Of a stretch of 64,000 nucleotides of DNA, positions 1 through 8,144 are shown in pieces (within the stretch, counting starts at the first letter, position 1; each line of letters opens with the position of its first letter). The notes under the pieces were generated by a model. That model made no database searches. It was not told the origin of the DNA and saw only the letters and a list, made by a program, of their open reading frames with translations. Made by a program: the position numbers and the translations under genes. Source of the DNA: Lentzea jiangxiensis (GTDB lineage: Bacteria; Actinomycetota; Actinomycetes; Mycobacteriales; Pseudonocardiaceae); contig NZ_FNIX01000023.1 of the NCBI RefSeq assembly GCF_900104175.1, positions 42,017 to 106,016 of the forward strand, written 5' to 3'.

Positions 1-151
1 GAGGACTTGAACCATGGTGAAGTCGACGTCGTGAGCCGAGGCGCTTCTCGTCGCCGGCTCCCTCATCGCGAGCGCCGAGATCGGTCCACCGCCGAAGCCC
101 GAATTCTAGGAAGTTCCGTGGAAGGGCACAGCTTCGCGATGAGGTGGAAGA

Positions 152-1057
152 TCAAAGGATCGACCACCTACGGTCGATCGAGTCTCCCATTTGAGCGATC
201 CGTCGCTTGACCTCCGCAGCTTGGGGGGTTCCCGCTGCGGACTTCCGCGCGTTCGTTGTGATCATCCTCAGCTCGCGGAGATCCCTGAAGACCTCATAGT
301 CCCTCCAGTCCCGGACATCACGCCCGTAGCGCTCGCAGAAGACGTCGTACTGCTCCTGAGGAAACCCGAATCTGCGGCAGTGGACTTCGATCGTCACGAG
401 GTCCCATTCCACCGGGCCGAAGACCGCGCTCTCCCAATCGCAGAGAACGGCGCCACGAACTTGCTTGTTCCATAATGTGTTGCGGTGTTGAGGGTCGCCA
501 TGGATGAGTCGATGCTCACCGTGCTCGGCCTGCTGCAGCCTAACGGTGATGTCGGTGAGGTACTCCTCCAGTCGACTCCGCTCGGCGTCGGAGACGATCT
601 TGCTGGCGTCGATGGAGTGCCGGATCGCCCCCAGTGCATCCAGCCGTGGCAGGTCAACCGGTGCCGTTTTCAGCCTGTGCAAGCAGGAGAGCGGCTCGGC
701 GATCTCGCTGGTCGGCACCTCATGGTCCTGGGGAAGAAAGCGCCAGAAGGTCACCGTGCAGCCGGCCAGATGCATCGGCTGCTCGACATCGAGCAACGGA
801 ACTGTGGGCACGTGTTCTTCGGCCAGCCAGCGCACCAGCCTGACTACCTCCTCGGTGTGCCGGATGCTGGGGCGCACGACCTTGACGACCACGGGCGCTG
901 TGACGAGGCGGTATACGGCGTTCGTCTGGTGTCGGAGGAGGATCATGCCCGTTGGGTCGAAGCCTGCCCGTCGGCATGCTTCGGCCGCGACGGGTTCGGT
1001 GCGATCGGGGTCGAACGTGGACTCGGTGAGGTGCGGAAGCTCGCGGATCGCCGCCAT
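152..1057 (-). CDS. Aminoglycoside phosphotransferase (APH)-fold kinase-like protein
   Basis: About 301 residues with the APH/choline-kinase fold signature: a catalytic loop LIHGDPQHRNTLW (HGDxxxxN type) and a following metal-binding segment LCDWESAVFGP. These are the two defining motifs of the family; the small-molecule substrate cannot be read from sequence. The open frame runs upstream to 1195, but that extension crosses a 51-bp perfect palindrome at 1164-1214 and encodes low-complexity sequence, so I prefer the ATG at 1057. It lies downstream of the lanthipeptide genes on the same strand but beyond the palindrome, so it is probably transcribed separately. A role in antibiotic resistance is possible but not shown; many such genes in actinomycetes are of unknown function. 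Confidence 0.75.
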   Translation of the reverse strand: MAAIRELPHLTESTFDPDRTEPVAAEACRRAGFDPTGMILLRHQTNAVYRLVTAPVVVKVVRPSIRHTEEVVRLVRWLAEEHVPTVPLLDVEQPMHLAGCTVTFWRFLPQDHEVPTSEIAEPLSCLHRLKTAPVDLPRLDALGAIRHSIDASKIVSDAERSRLEEYLTDITVRLQQAEHGEHRLIHGDPQHRNTLWNKQVRGAVLCDWESAVFGPVEWDLVTIEVHCRRFGFPQEQYDVFCERYGRDVRDWRDYEVFRDLRELRMITTNARKSAAGTPQAAEVKRRIAQMGDSIDRRWSIL

Positions 1058-1163
1058 CAGGCGCTGTTGCTCGTCGGTGCCACGAGCTCGCGGAGTTCGC
1101 TGACTGCGGGACGCTGCTACCGCTGCGTCGGGATCGCCTGCACAACGTCGGTCGCACGCGTGA

Positions 1164-1214
1164 GGGTCTGCTGCACGAGTAGGTGACACTGTCACCTACT
1201 CGTGCAGCAGACCC
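1164..1214. terminator. 51-bp near-perfect palindrome, probable transcription terminator
   Basis: Two perfectly complementary 25-bp arms (1164-1188 and 1190-1214) flank a single base. It lies 3' of the minus-strand lanthipeptide genes (last stop at 1362) and before the APH gene. The position suits a terminator, but there is no T-rich tract, so it could also act as a protein site or cruciform. Confidence 0.55.
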
Positions 1215-1361
1215 ATCCTCGACCCTGAGCGACTGCTCCGACGCGGTCGCTAGTCTGCTGGGCATCGTTGCGCCGACATGATCCCAGAGCGAAGTCGATA
1301 TGCATGATCCTCTGGTCTTCAGCTCCAGTCGCCCGACGAGGGCGGCTGTGAAGTGGTGCGG

Positions 1362-2507
1362 TCAAATGGCCGGTTGCGTGAGCTGCCGCAGCGATGCGCT
1401 CAGTTCTGCAGCGGCTAGCCGCGTCGAGCCGAGCAGGTCTCGCCGCAGAGGTTCCGGGATTGCTCCGGTCCCCAGGCCGGAAGCAGTGAGCAGGTCCGTA
1501 AGTGCTGCGTACCGCCCTTCTGTGATCACAGCGTGGATGTCGTGGTGCCGCAGTACTTCCCGTGCGCCGTAGCCGTCCCCCGACTCGATGGCCTCGTCGG
1601 CTACCTGAGCGAGCACCCGGCTGGCGGCCTCGCGGTCGGCGATGTCGGCGAGCGTGGCCACACAGAGCCCAAGCTGCGCGCGGAAGAACGCGTAGCCGGA
1701 TACTGGCTGGTGTTCGCCGAACCGCGTGATCATCGCGGCGACGTCACGCGGCGCTGGCGAGCTGTCCGGGTCGGTGCACATCACCTTCAAGCAGGAGGCG
1801 ACCTGGATCTCCCACGGATGCTGAGGGGTGCTCTCCTCCAGCGCCGCTTGCGCTCCTGACAGGTTTCCGCGGACGAGGTGGGCCATGATCGCGGCTTGGC
1901 GGCCCTCCATGAGGTGCAGGCCAATTCCGCGGTGAGTCTGGGCGTGAGTGACCGCGTCGTCCCATCGCCCAGCTAGCGCCAAGGCGCGGACGCCGTCGCC
2001 TATCAGATGCAGCCATACCCATTCGTGCAGTTTCTTCCGCTCGTCGCTGTCTCCGGTGAGTTCGGTCAGCGGGAGGGTCCGCTCCTCGACGATCAGGTCG
2101 GTGCCGGAACGGACAGCGCGGAAGACCTCGGTGAGCAGCCGCAAAGCCTCGTCGCCATTATGGGCGCGGAGCTGCAGGCGGACGAGGTTGATGACGGGTT
2201 CGAGCATGTAGCGGGCGTGGAGCACGGTGAGTGGGCGGTCGAGGACGCGGTAGAGGTCGACGTGCTGCCAGCACAGCTCGCGGGCCAGATCCGGCAGGCC
2301 GCAGTCGCTGGCGATCAGTGCTGCCTTGTTCAGGGCGTGGGCGCCTTCGGTCAATCGGTCGGCGCTGTCGTGCCCGGCGGCGCGGGCGCTGTCGGCGACC
2401 TGCTGGACGCGCTCGGGCAGGGACGGGCAGGAGGGCCTCGGGCGGCCCAGCAGCGGGAAGCGGCGGACCACAGCTGCCAGAGTGGGCGAGTTCGGGGTGA
2501 TGGTCAT
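1362..2507 (-). CDS. Helical TPR-like protein at the end of the lanthipeptide operon
   Basis: 381 residues, almost entirely alpha-helical in character, with repeated helix pairs such as ALNKAALIASDCGLPDLARE and GDGVRALALAGRWDDAVTHA. This resembles the TPR-like repeats seen after XRE domains in actinomycete regulators, but no HTH is visible at the N-terminus. It starts 2 bp after the stop of the SpaB_C-like gene, so it is translationally linked to the lanthipeptide operon. No enzymatic motif is visible. A scaffold or regulatory role is possible; I cannot assign a function. Confidence 0.7.
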   Translation of the reverse strand: MTITPNSPTLAAVVRRFPLLGRPRPSCPSLPERVQQVADSARAAGHDSADRLTEGAHALNKAALIASDCGLPDLARELCWQHVDLYRVLDRPLTVLHARYMLEPVINLVRLQLRAHNGDEALRLLTEVFRAVRSGTDLIVEERTLPLTELTGDSDERKKLHEWVWLHLIGDGVRALALAGRWDDAVTHAQTHRGIGLHLMEGRQAAIMAHLVRGNLSGAQAALEESTPQHPWEIQVASCLKVMCTDPDSSPAPRDVAAMITRFGEHQPVSGYAFFRAQLGLCVATLADIADREAASRVLAQVADEAIESGDGYGAREVLRHHDIHAVITEGRYAALTDLLTASGLGTGAIPEPLRRDLLGSTRLAAAELSASLRQLTQPAI

Positions 2508-2508
2508 G

Positions 2509-3498
2509 TCAGCTCCGGGGAAGCAGGGCGGTGAGCGCCGCGTGGGCGAGGAGGCCCTGGCTGGTGGCTGAAAGTCCGAGCCGGTTCCAGTGGAAGATCA
2601 CCACGTGGGTGAGGATGGCCCGTAGGCCTCGGTTCAGGCGACCGTTCGCGGCGTCGTGACCGAGCTGCTCTCCGGCGGCGCGCAGCCCGGCAAGCCAAGG
2701 TGCGGCGTGCGCGACCGGCCCGCCTGGCGTGAACAGCTCGCTGTCGGCTAGGTTGGGGATCGACAGGAGGACGCGCACGTTGTCGGCCAGCGGGCCGACG
2801 CGGGCCATGTCGGTGGCGGCAGGTGCCGGGCGCATCCGGGCGACGCGGTCGAACACGTCGCCGCACTCGAATGTGTCGAGCCCGGCGGCGCGCAGGAGCC
2901 CGCCCAGCAGCAAGACGGACAGTTCCCTGCGACCGAGCCCAGGGGTGTCCTGCCGCAGGTAGTCCAAGACGCCCGCGCTGTCGGCACAGAACAGGTCGTG
3001 GACGGTGTCCATGCCGGCTATGTCGCCGAAGGCGGCAGTCTCCGGCTCGTACACCGTCGTCCACCAGCGTTCGATGGCTCCTGTGCTGGTCAGCTCGTCG
3101 AGTGCGCGGCCGATGGCCGCGGTGTCCGCGTGAAACAGCCGCAGCCGCCAGCAGGGGTGTTTGCGTAGAAACCACCATCCGGCCACCGCGCCGACGGCGC
3201 GCAGGCGGTCCAGGGCCGGTCCGAGTGCTGTGGCTCCGACCGCCTCGGCCGTCGACCAGTCGGCGAACTGGACACGCACCTGGTACCAGGAGTCTTCGTT
3301 CCGCCGCTCCAGCGCCGCGAGTCCAGCAGCCTGGTAGGTGCGCACAGCGTCCTCGAAGTCGTTCCAATCCAGATCGTGCTGTGCTGCAACGGTTACAGGA
3401 TCGCCACCAGCGAGAACCACCAGCACGGCGGCCGCGAGCTCGACGGGTGCCGGAGTCCGGCTGGCGGTGATCAGGTGATCAGCAGGCATGCGTCCCAT
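2509..3498 (-). CDS. Stand-alone lanthipeptide dehydratase C-terminal (SpaB_C / thiopeptide-type) protein
   Basis: About 329 residues resembling the 'thiopeptide-type bacteriocin biosynthesis' family, equivalent to the glutamate-elimination half of LanB. Typical segments are WYQVRVQFADW near residue 71 and WWFLRKHPCWRLRLF near residue 107. Family members help eliminate glutamate from glutamylated Ser/Thr to form dehydro residues. The start overlaps the end of lanC (stop at 3471) by about 28 bp; a second ATG at 3489 is an alternative start. The complete LanB upstream already has a C-terminal region, so this is an additional copy; it may be a partner subunit or act on a different step. Confidence 0.8.
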   Translation of the reverse strand: MGRMPADHLITASRTPAPVELAAAVLVVLAGGDPVTVAAQHDLDWNDFEDAVRTYQAAGLAALERRNEDSWYQVRVQFADWSTAEAVGATALGPALDRLRAVGAVAGWWFLRKHPCWRLRLFHADTAAIGRALDELTSTGAIERWWTTVYEPETAAFGDIAGMDTVHDLFCADSAGVLDYLRQDTPGLGRRELSVLLLGGLLRAAGLDTFECGDVFDRVARMRPAPAATDMARVGPLADNVRVLLSIPNLADSELFTPGGPVAHAAPWLAGLRAAGEQLGHDAANGRLNRGLRAILTHVVIFHWNRLGLSATSQGLLAHAALTALLPRS

Positions 3499-4682
3499 CC
3501 CGTGTGAGGCGGCGTGCCACGCCGCGCGGTCTCAAGCGCCAGTTCCAGTCCGGCGTGTCCGGTTAGGAGCCCTGGCGCGCCCGCCTGGTTGTTGTTCTGG
3601 CCAACGTCAGGCGGTGCGTGTCGAATGAGCCGCTTGGTCAGCGCGGGGAGACGGTCGGCGAGGCCGGGGTCGTGAGCGTCGAGGGAGGCGCGGTAGACGG
3701 TTTGGTAGATCCCGGCGACGCCGTGGCACAAGCCCGGCTCGGTGATGCGGTTGAGCTGGGTATCGGTCAGGCTCGCGGCCAGTGCGGTCTCGGCGGCGTG
3801 CTGGCGTTGCGGCTCGTCTGTGGCCAGCGCGGCCAGTTGTAGCGCGCGGGCGATGCCGACCGTCCCGTAGCACCAGGAGGGTCGACCGGGACGGGTGCGG
3901 GCCAGACGGCCCGCACGCAGCTCGTCACGGGTGATCCACTGCGGCCACCATGGTCCGTCCGGTCCGTCCTGCCGCCACCGGTCGAACCACCGTGTCAGCT
4001 CGGCGATCGCCTCGCGTTGGCCGTCAACCATCCGACCATCCACAGTGGCCAGAGCGAGGAAGGACAGCAATCCGGCCGTGCCGTGGGCCATACCGAAGTT
4101 CGCGTGCCCACCGGGAGTGGGCATGATCTTGTCCGGATCGTGCGCTACCCACCAGCCCGGCAGCTCGGCGCCGTCCTCATGGCGCGGCCGGGTCACTAGC
4201 GTCACCACGTACCGCAAAATCCCTGCCAATTCATCGCTGCGAGAGTGATGGCGCAGCAGCAGGGCGCCGATGCCGGTGAGCCCATTGAATAGGTCGTACT
4301 CGGCGAAGGCAGCAGGTTGGCCGCGGTCAATCCGGGAGGCGGCGCTGACCAGACGCCGGCGGGTCAGCCGCAGCACGTGCTCGTCCATCGTCTGACTGGC
4401 CGCGCGAAGGCGGGGATGGCGGTCGGCGGCAGCCTGCAGCAAAAACGCGACGGCGGGCACCCCGTAGTACAGGCCGGTGTCGTCGTCGGCATCGACGTTG
4501 CCCGTGGCGACCTGGCGGAGGCGGGCCTGCGCGGTTGTCCAGTCGCCGCAACCGGTCCAGGCGCGCTCGACGGCCAGCAGCGCGGGTCCGACCGCACCTG
4601 TCGCCAGGGACTGGCGGGCCACCTCGTCGGCGTTCAGCGGCACCTTTTCGCCCGCTGGGGTCGGCTTCGTGCCGGGCGTCAC
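3471..4682 (-). CDS. lanC: LanC-like lanthionine cyclase
   Basis: 403 residues of the LanC alpha-toroid family, which adds Cys thiols to dehydroalanine/dehydrobutyrine to close (methyl)lanthionine rings using zinc. The zinc-site segments are present: SWCYGTVGIARAL (Cys) and LCHGVAGIYQTVY (Cys-His). The family's FGMAHGTAGLLSFLAL motif is also seen. The start overlaps the lanB stop by 4 bp (ATGA type), so it is coupled to lanB. Length is normal for the family. Confidence 0.92.
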   Translation of the reverse strand: MTPGTKPTPAGEKVPLNADEVARQSLATGAVGPALLAVERAWTGCGDWTTAQARLRQVATGNVDADDDTGLYYGVPAVAFLLQAAADRHPRLRAASQTMDEHVLRLTRRRLVSAASRIDRGQPAAFAEYDLFNGLTGIGALLLRHHSRSDELAGILRYVVTLVTRPRHEDGAELPGWWVAHDPDKIMPTPGGHANFGMAHGTAGLLSFLALATVDGRMVDGQREAIAELTRWFDRWRQDGPDGPWWPQWITRDELRAGRLARTRPGRPSWCYGTVGIARALQLAALATDEPQRQHAAETALAASLTDTQLNRITEPGLCHGVAGIYQTVYRASLDAHDPGLADRLPALTKRLIRHAPPDVGQNNNQAGAPGLLTGHAGLELALETARRGTPPHTGWDACLLIT

Positions 4683-7600
4683 CGGGCACCGGCCGTGGCG
4701 AGCAGGCGCAGCGCGACCGCGCGGCCCAGGCGTCCGGTCTCCCTTTCGAATGTTGGATCGACGCCGACGGCGCGGGCGTGGTGCTCGTGCAGCAGCGTGC
4801 GCAGCATCCCCGCCGGCTCTCGCCCCTGCTGGAGGAGGACATCGCGATAGGTGTTCAGCGCGCTGTCCCGGGCCTGCCAGGCGGCGGCGACCGTGTCACC
4901 GCCCGGTAGTGCGCGAACGCCGCGGTACTGCTGGCTGGGGTCCGCGACGGTGAGGGCGTGGTCGCGCAGCGTCCGGTCCAGCGGCCCGTGTTCCTGCCGC
5001 AGGCAGTCCAGCAACGTCCGGTACCCGGTCGCAGGGTCGGGCGCGAGGGACGCTGCCAGGTGCGCCATCGAGACGGCGGCCAGGGCCTGTGCGGGAATCC
5101 CGGATTCTTGTGCGGCGGTGAGCTGGGCGATGGCGTTCGTGGTGTCCGTGGCGAACACCCGCTCGGCCGCCGTCAGCGCGGGACCGTCACCGTAGCGGGC
5201 GGGATGCTGCGGAGACGGTGCGAGGGTGAGCTGTCCGGGAAATCCTCGGGAGTCCATGTCAGCCGCGAACCGTGCCAGATGGGCGGCGACGGCCCCGTAG
5301 TGCCGGGAGTCGTTGAGGCGCAGGAACACCGCGAGGTGTTGATCGGTCTCGGGCCGGAGCATGTCGCGGTGCCGCCGAACCCACCACGAACCGACCGGGC
5401 CGTTCGGGTCACATGGGTCGTGCAGTTCGGCGAGGAACCGGGGCAGGTGCGCGATGAGGATCTCGTCGAATCGCGCCGGGTTGCCCATCAGTTGCGCGTG
5501 CAGCACAGCGGAGTCGCCGGGCTGCAACGTCGGACCGGGTGCGGCGGTGGCGGGCAGGGGCCGTGCGGACGGGGTGATCGCGGTCATCGGGATCAACAGC
5601 TCCGCCGGTCGCCCGATCCAGCCTTGTCCGTCGGGTGGGCCGTCCTCGTGCAGTTCGACCCGTTCGGCTCGCCGCAAACGGGCGGACAGCAGGGCTTGGT
5701 CGAGCTTCTGGTCGAGGTCCAGTGGCAGCCGCAGCTCGCCGTGGACCAGCACCACCCGCGCCGGCACCCGCGAGCGCTGCCGCCACGCCTGCAGCGCCTC
5801 CTGCTCGTTGCGAGCTTCGGACCGGGCGGCGAGGTCGGCGGAGGTGAGGATCCAGCGGGCGGCGCAGAGCAGCGTGCGCCGGTAGCGGATGCGCGGCACG
5901 TAGGGCAGGACGCGGGCGGCGCCGAGGTCGAAGCCGCGGAACACTGCGCTGCGCGCGTCGGCGACTTCGGCCAGGAACCGGGCCAGCGGCGGGCTCTGCA
6001 CAGCGGTGTCCAGCGCGTGCGGAATCCGGGGGATCACCCGGCGGCCGGTGGAGATCTGCACCAGGTAAATCTGTTCGGCGTCGGCGGTGATCGCCAGGTC
6101 GTCCACCCCGACGACGTTGAGGTCAGGGTGCGCCGGATCGGGGTGCTCGGACAGCGAGACGACGTCGCCGAGCAGCGGCGGCACACGCACCACGTTCTCG
6201 TTGTGGGGACGGCGCGGCGGGAAGGACAGCTGCACCGCCACCACGTTCGCGACCGCCGTATCCGGCCCGTCCTGGCCGGACGCTGGCTGTACGGGGCCCG
6301 CGGCATAGGTCGCGGCCAGCCTCGCCTGGTCGTCCTCGTCCAGCAGGTGGGCGAACCGTCCGGCCATGCTGGTGCAGGACCGTGGCGAGGCGGTGACCCG
6401 GAGGCCGAACTCACCGTGGTCGATCGCCTTAGTGGACGCGGCGTACACCTCGACGCCCAGCTCGACCCGTTGGGGCGCAACGACGTCGGTGTGCTCTCCT
6501 ACTGTCAGAGCCTCGATGTCGATGTCGGTCAACTCGATCTCCGGCGTCCCAGTGATCGTGGCGTGCTGGATCAACGCCAGCAGGGCGGCGTCGCGGTCGG
6601 TGAGCACGCGCCACGCGGGCCGGGCGCGGGGCGCGCCGAGGAAGCCGGTGGGGTAGCCGAGGCCGGAGTCGGCGACCAGGTCGCGCACCGGTGCCAGCGC
6701 GCCGGGGCCGTAGCGGTCGCGGAACCGGGCGTGATAGTCCAGCCACGCGGCCGTTCCGAAGGGTTGCGTGGTGGTGCGCAGCAGCACGGAGGCGGCACGG
6801 GCTGCCTCGTCGAGCACCCGCTCAGGAACGGCGATCGTCGCGTCAATACGCACGTCGGTGGCCAGCGGGTGGCTGACTGCGGGGACAAGAGCGTTCATCC
6901 GGGCGGCGACCGCCGCCCGGATCTCCCTGGCCTGGCCAGAATCGGCGATGTCGTTGTGCCGGGCTAGGTCGGTGGCGATCGCGTCGAGTTCACGCAGTTC
7001 GGAGGCGACATCGTCCAGGGTGTCCGCTCCAACCGCGCGTAGGACGCCGAGCAGGTGGGACAAGCCGTCGCTGCTGGTCATCGACGGCCGCAGGCTCGTG
7101 ATCAGCACACCGGCGTCGATCAGGCCGTGCAGCAGCGCCTCGATTTTGACCGGGGGCGCCGACGAGCACGCGGCGGTTAGCTGGTCGGCCAGCGTGTCAA
7201 AGCGGATCGGCGAACCGGCCGTGTCCAGAACGAACCGCACAGGACGGGTGAGCCGCACCGAGGACTCCCTCAGCGGTCCGGGAGCAGCGGCGCCGACCTC
7301 GGCCCGCCGATGGACGATCACGCGCCCATCGCGCAGAAACCTCGCGTCGTCGACCACGACCGTCAGCCTCGAGCGCAGTCTGCGGTGTCGTTCGAGCCGG
7401 TCGATCACTGTGGCGAGCCACTCGCCGTCCACCCGCGTCGCGGCTCGGTGCCGGTTGCCCACCTCGGCCCTTGCGGGGCCGAGGTGGGCAACCCCGACTC
7501 CGGCGAAGTCGCCGAACGGGGTGGCCCGGCGCTGCCAGCGCAGCACGTAGGAGGCGACGGACAGCACGGCACGGCGAAGTTCCTTGGCGGTGTGCCCTGT

Positions 7601-7834
7601 GGAGCCGTCGCTCAGGATCTGGTCGAGACGGGCACCGAGAACGGGGCTGGCCAGTGTTAGCGCGCTGCGCACCTCCGGGCGCGCCCACACTTTCGCCAGC
7701 CACGCGCGGCCTTCCTGCTCGACAGCGGCGGGGTCGTCCAGACGCAGATGCACCGGTGGGTCGAGATCACCGGGGTCGGTGGTCACGCGGGCCAGGACGA
7801 GGCCTGTGTGCTGGTAGCGCGGTGACATGGTCAT
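4679..7834 (-). CDS. lanB: LanB-type lanthipeptide dehydratase (class I)
   Basis: 1051 residues, slightly longer than NisB-type enzymes (about 1000). These enzymes use glutamyl-tRNA to glutamylate Ser/Thr of the precursor and then eliminate glutamate. The N-terminal two thirds match the Lant_dehydr_N layout, for example RRAVLSVASYVLRWQRRATPFGDFAGVGVAHLG near residue 100. The C-terminal part resembles SpaB_C, with WWVRRHRDMLRP and an end rich in helices. The precursor gene lies 90 bp upstream, separated by a hairpin at 7870-7916, and lanC overlaps the 3' end. A perfect 18-bp hairpin lies inside the coding sequence at 7453-7493. Start is the ATG at 7834; another in-frame ATG lies two codons later. 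Confidence 0.93.
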   Translation of the reverse strand: MTMSPRYQHTGLVLARVTTDPGDLDPPVHLRLDDPAAVEQEGRAWLAKVWARPEVRSALTLASPVLGARLDQILSDGSTGHTAKELRRAVLSVASYVLRWQRRATPFGDFAGVGVAHLGPARAEVGNRHRAATRVDGEWLATVIDRLERHRRLRSRLTVVVDDARFLRDGRVIVHRRAEVGAAAPGPLRESSVRLTRPVRFVLDTAGSPIRFDTLADQLTAACSSAPPVKIEALLHGLIDAGVLITSLRPSMTSSDGLSHLLGVLRAVGADTLDDVASELRELDAIATDLARHNDIADSGQAREIRAAVAARMNALVPAVSHPLATDVRIDATIAVPERVLDEAARAASVLLRTTTQPFGTAAWLDYHARFRDRYGPGALAPVRDLVADSGLGYPTGFLGAPRARPAWRVLTDRDAALLALIQHATITGTPEIELTDIDIEALTVGEHTDVVAPQRVELGVEVYAASTKAIDHGEFGLRVTASPRSCTSMAGRFAHLLDEDDQARLAATYAAGPVQPASGQDGPDTAVANVVAVQLSFPPRRPHNENVVRVPPLLGDVVSLSEHPDPAHPDLNVVGVDDLAITADAEQIYLVQISTGRRVIPRIPHALDTAVQSPPLARFLAEVADARSAVFRGFDLGAARVLPYVPRIRYRRTLLCAARWILTSADLAARSEARNEQEALQAWRQRSRVPARVVLVHGELRLPLDLDQKLDQALLSARLRRAERVELHEDGPPDGQGWIGRPAELLIPMTAITPSARPLPATAAPGPTLQPGDSAVLHAQLMGNPARFDEILIAHLPRFLAELHDPCDPNGPVGSWWVRRHRDMLRPETDQHLAVFLRLNDSRHYGAVAAHLARFAADMDSRGFPGQLTLAPSPQHPARYGDGPALTAAERVFATDTTNAIAQLTAAQESGIPAQALAAVSMAHLAASLAPDPATGYRTLLDCLRQEHGPLDRTLRDHALTVADPSQQYRGVRALPGGDTVAAAWQARDSALNTYRDVLLQQGREPAGMLRTLLHEHHARAVGVDPTFERETGRLGRAVALRLLATAGAR
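7453..7493. repeat. Perfect 18-bp inverted repeat inside lanB
   Basis: Arms 7453-7470 and 7476-7493 are perfectly complementary with a 5-nt loop, inside the 5' part of lanB (about codons 114-127). A stem this long within a coding sequence is unusual and may slow transcription or translation; no T tract follows. Confidence 0.7.
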
Positions 7835-7869
7835 GGCGTTCGACTCTCCTCACCCAGTGGCCGGGGAAG

Positions 7870-7916
7870 CGTCTGCCGCCGGTGCGTGCAGACAGGCGGG
7901 GCACCGGCGGCAGACG
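7870..7916 (-). terminator. Hairpin between lanA and lanB, possible attenuator
   Basis: Perfect 16-bp arms (7870-7885 and 7901-7916) with a 15-nt loop fill most of the 90-bp gap between lanA and lanB. Partial termination here would give more precursor mRNA than enzyme mRNA, as is common in lantibiotic operons. There is no clear U-run, so stabilisation of the lanA transcript is an alternative. Confidence 0.6.
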
Positions 7917-7924
7917 GGGTTGGA

Positions 7925-8119
7925 TCAGAACGGGTCGTTGGAGCCCGAGGCGCACGCGCTGGTGTTGCAGGTGTCGCCGCACCCGTCGCTCGTGTCGCAC
8001 GACATGATCACGAGCCTGGTGGTGGACTCCACCACGCGCATGTCCAGTTCGAACTCCCCATCATCAAAGATTTCCGGGCTCTCCAGGGCCTCGGCGACGG
8101 GGGCCAGTGCTGCCGACAT
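7925..8119 (-). CDS. lanA: FxLD-family lanthipeptide precursor
   Basis: 64 residues. The leader contains EFELDMRVVES around residues 22-32, which matches the FxLD signature (F-E-L-D) of this class I lanthipeptide family. The C-terminal core, roughly from residue 39, is VIMSCDTSDGCGDTCNTSAC followed by ASGSNDPF. It has four Cys and several Ser/Thr, so up to four thioether rings are possible. The cleavage site is not obvious. Asp residues next to Ser, Thr and Gly are candidate sites for the isoaspartate-type methyltransferase encoded 25 bp upstream. An AGGAG ribosome-binding site lies about 10 nt before the ATG. I see no dedicated protease or exporter in the window. Confidence 0.88.
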   Translation of the reverse strand: MSAALAPVAEALESPEIFDDGEFELDMRVVESTTRLVIMSCDTSDGCGDTCNTSACASGSNDPF

Positions 8120-8144
8120 TCGTGTTCACTCCTCGTTCTCCGGG

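Noticed and set aside
1..151. Possible gene at the left window edge
   Set aside because: Short plus-strand frame is a shadow without motif or ribosome-binding site; nothing supported.
4958..6967. 669-codon open frame on the plus strand
   Set aside because: It is antisense to lanB; high GC makes long shadow frames, and the translation is low-complexity Gly/Arg/Val with no domain.
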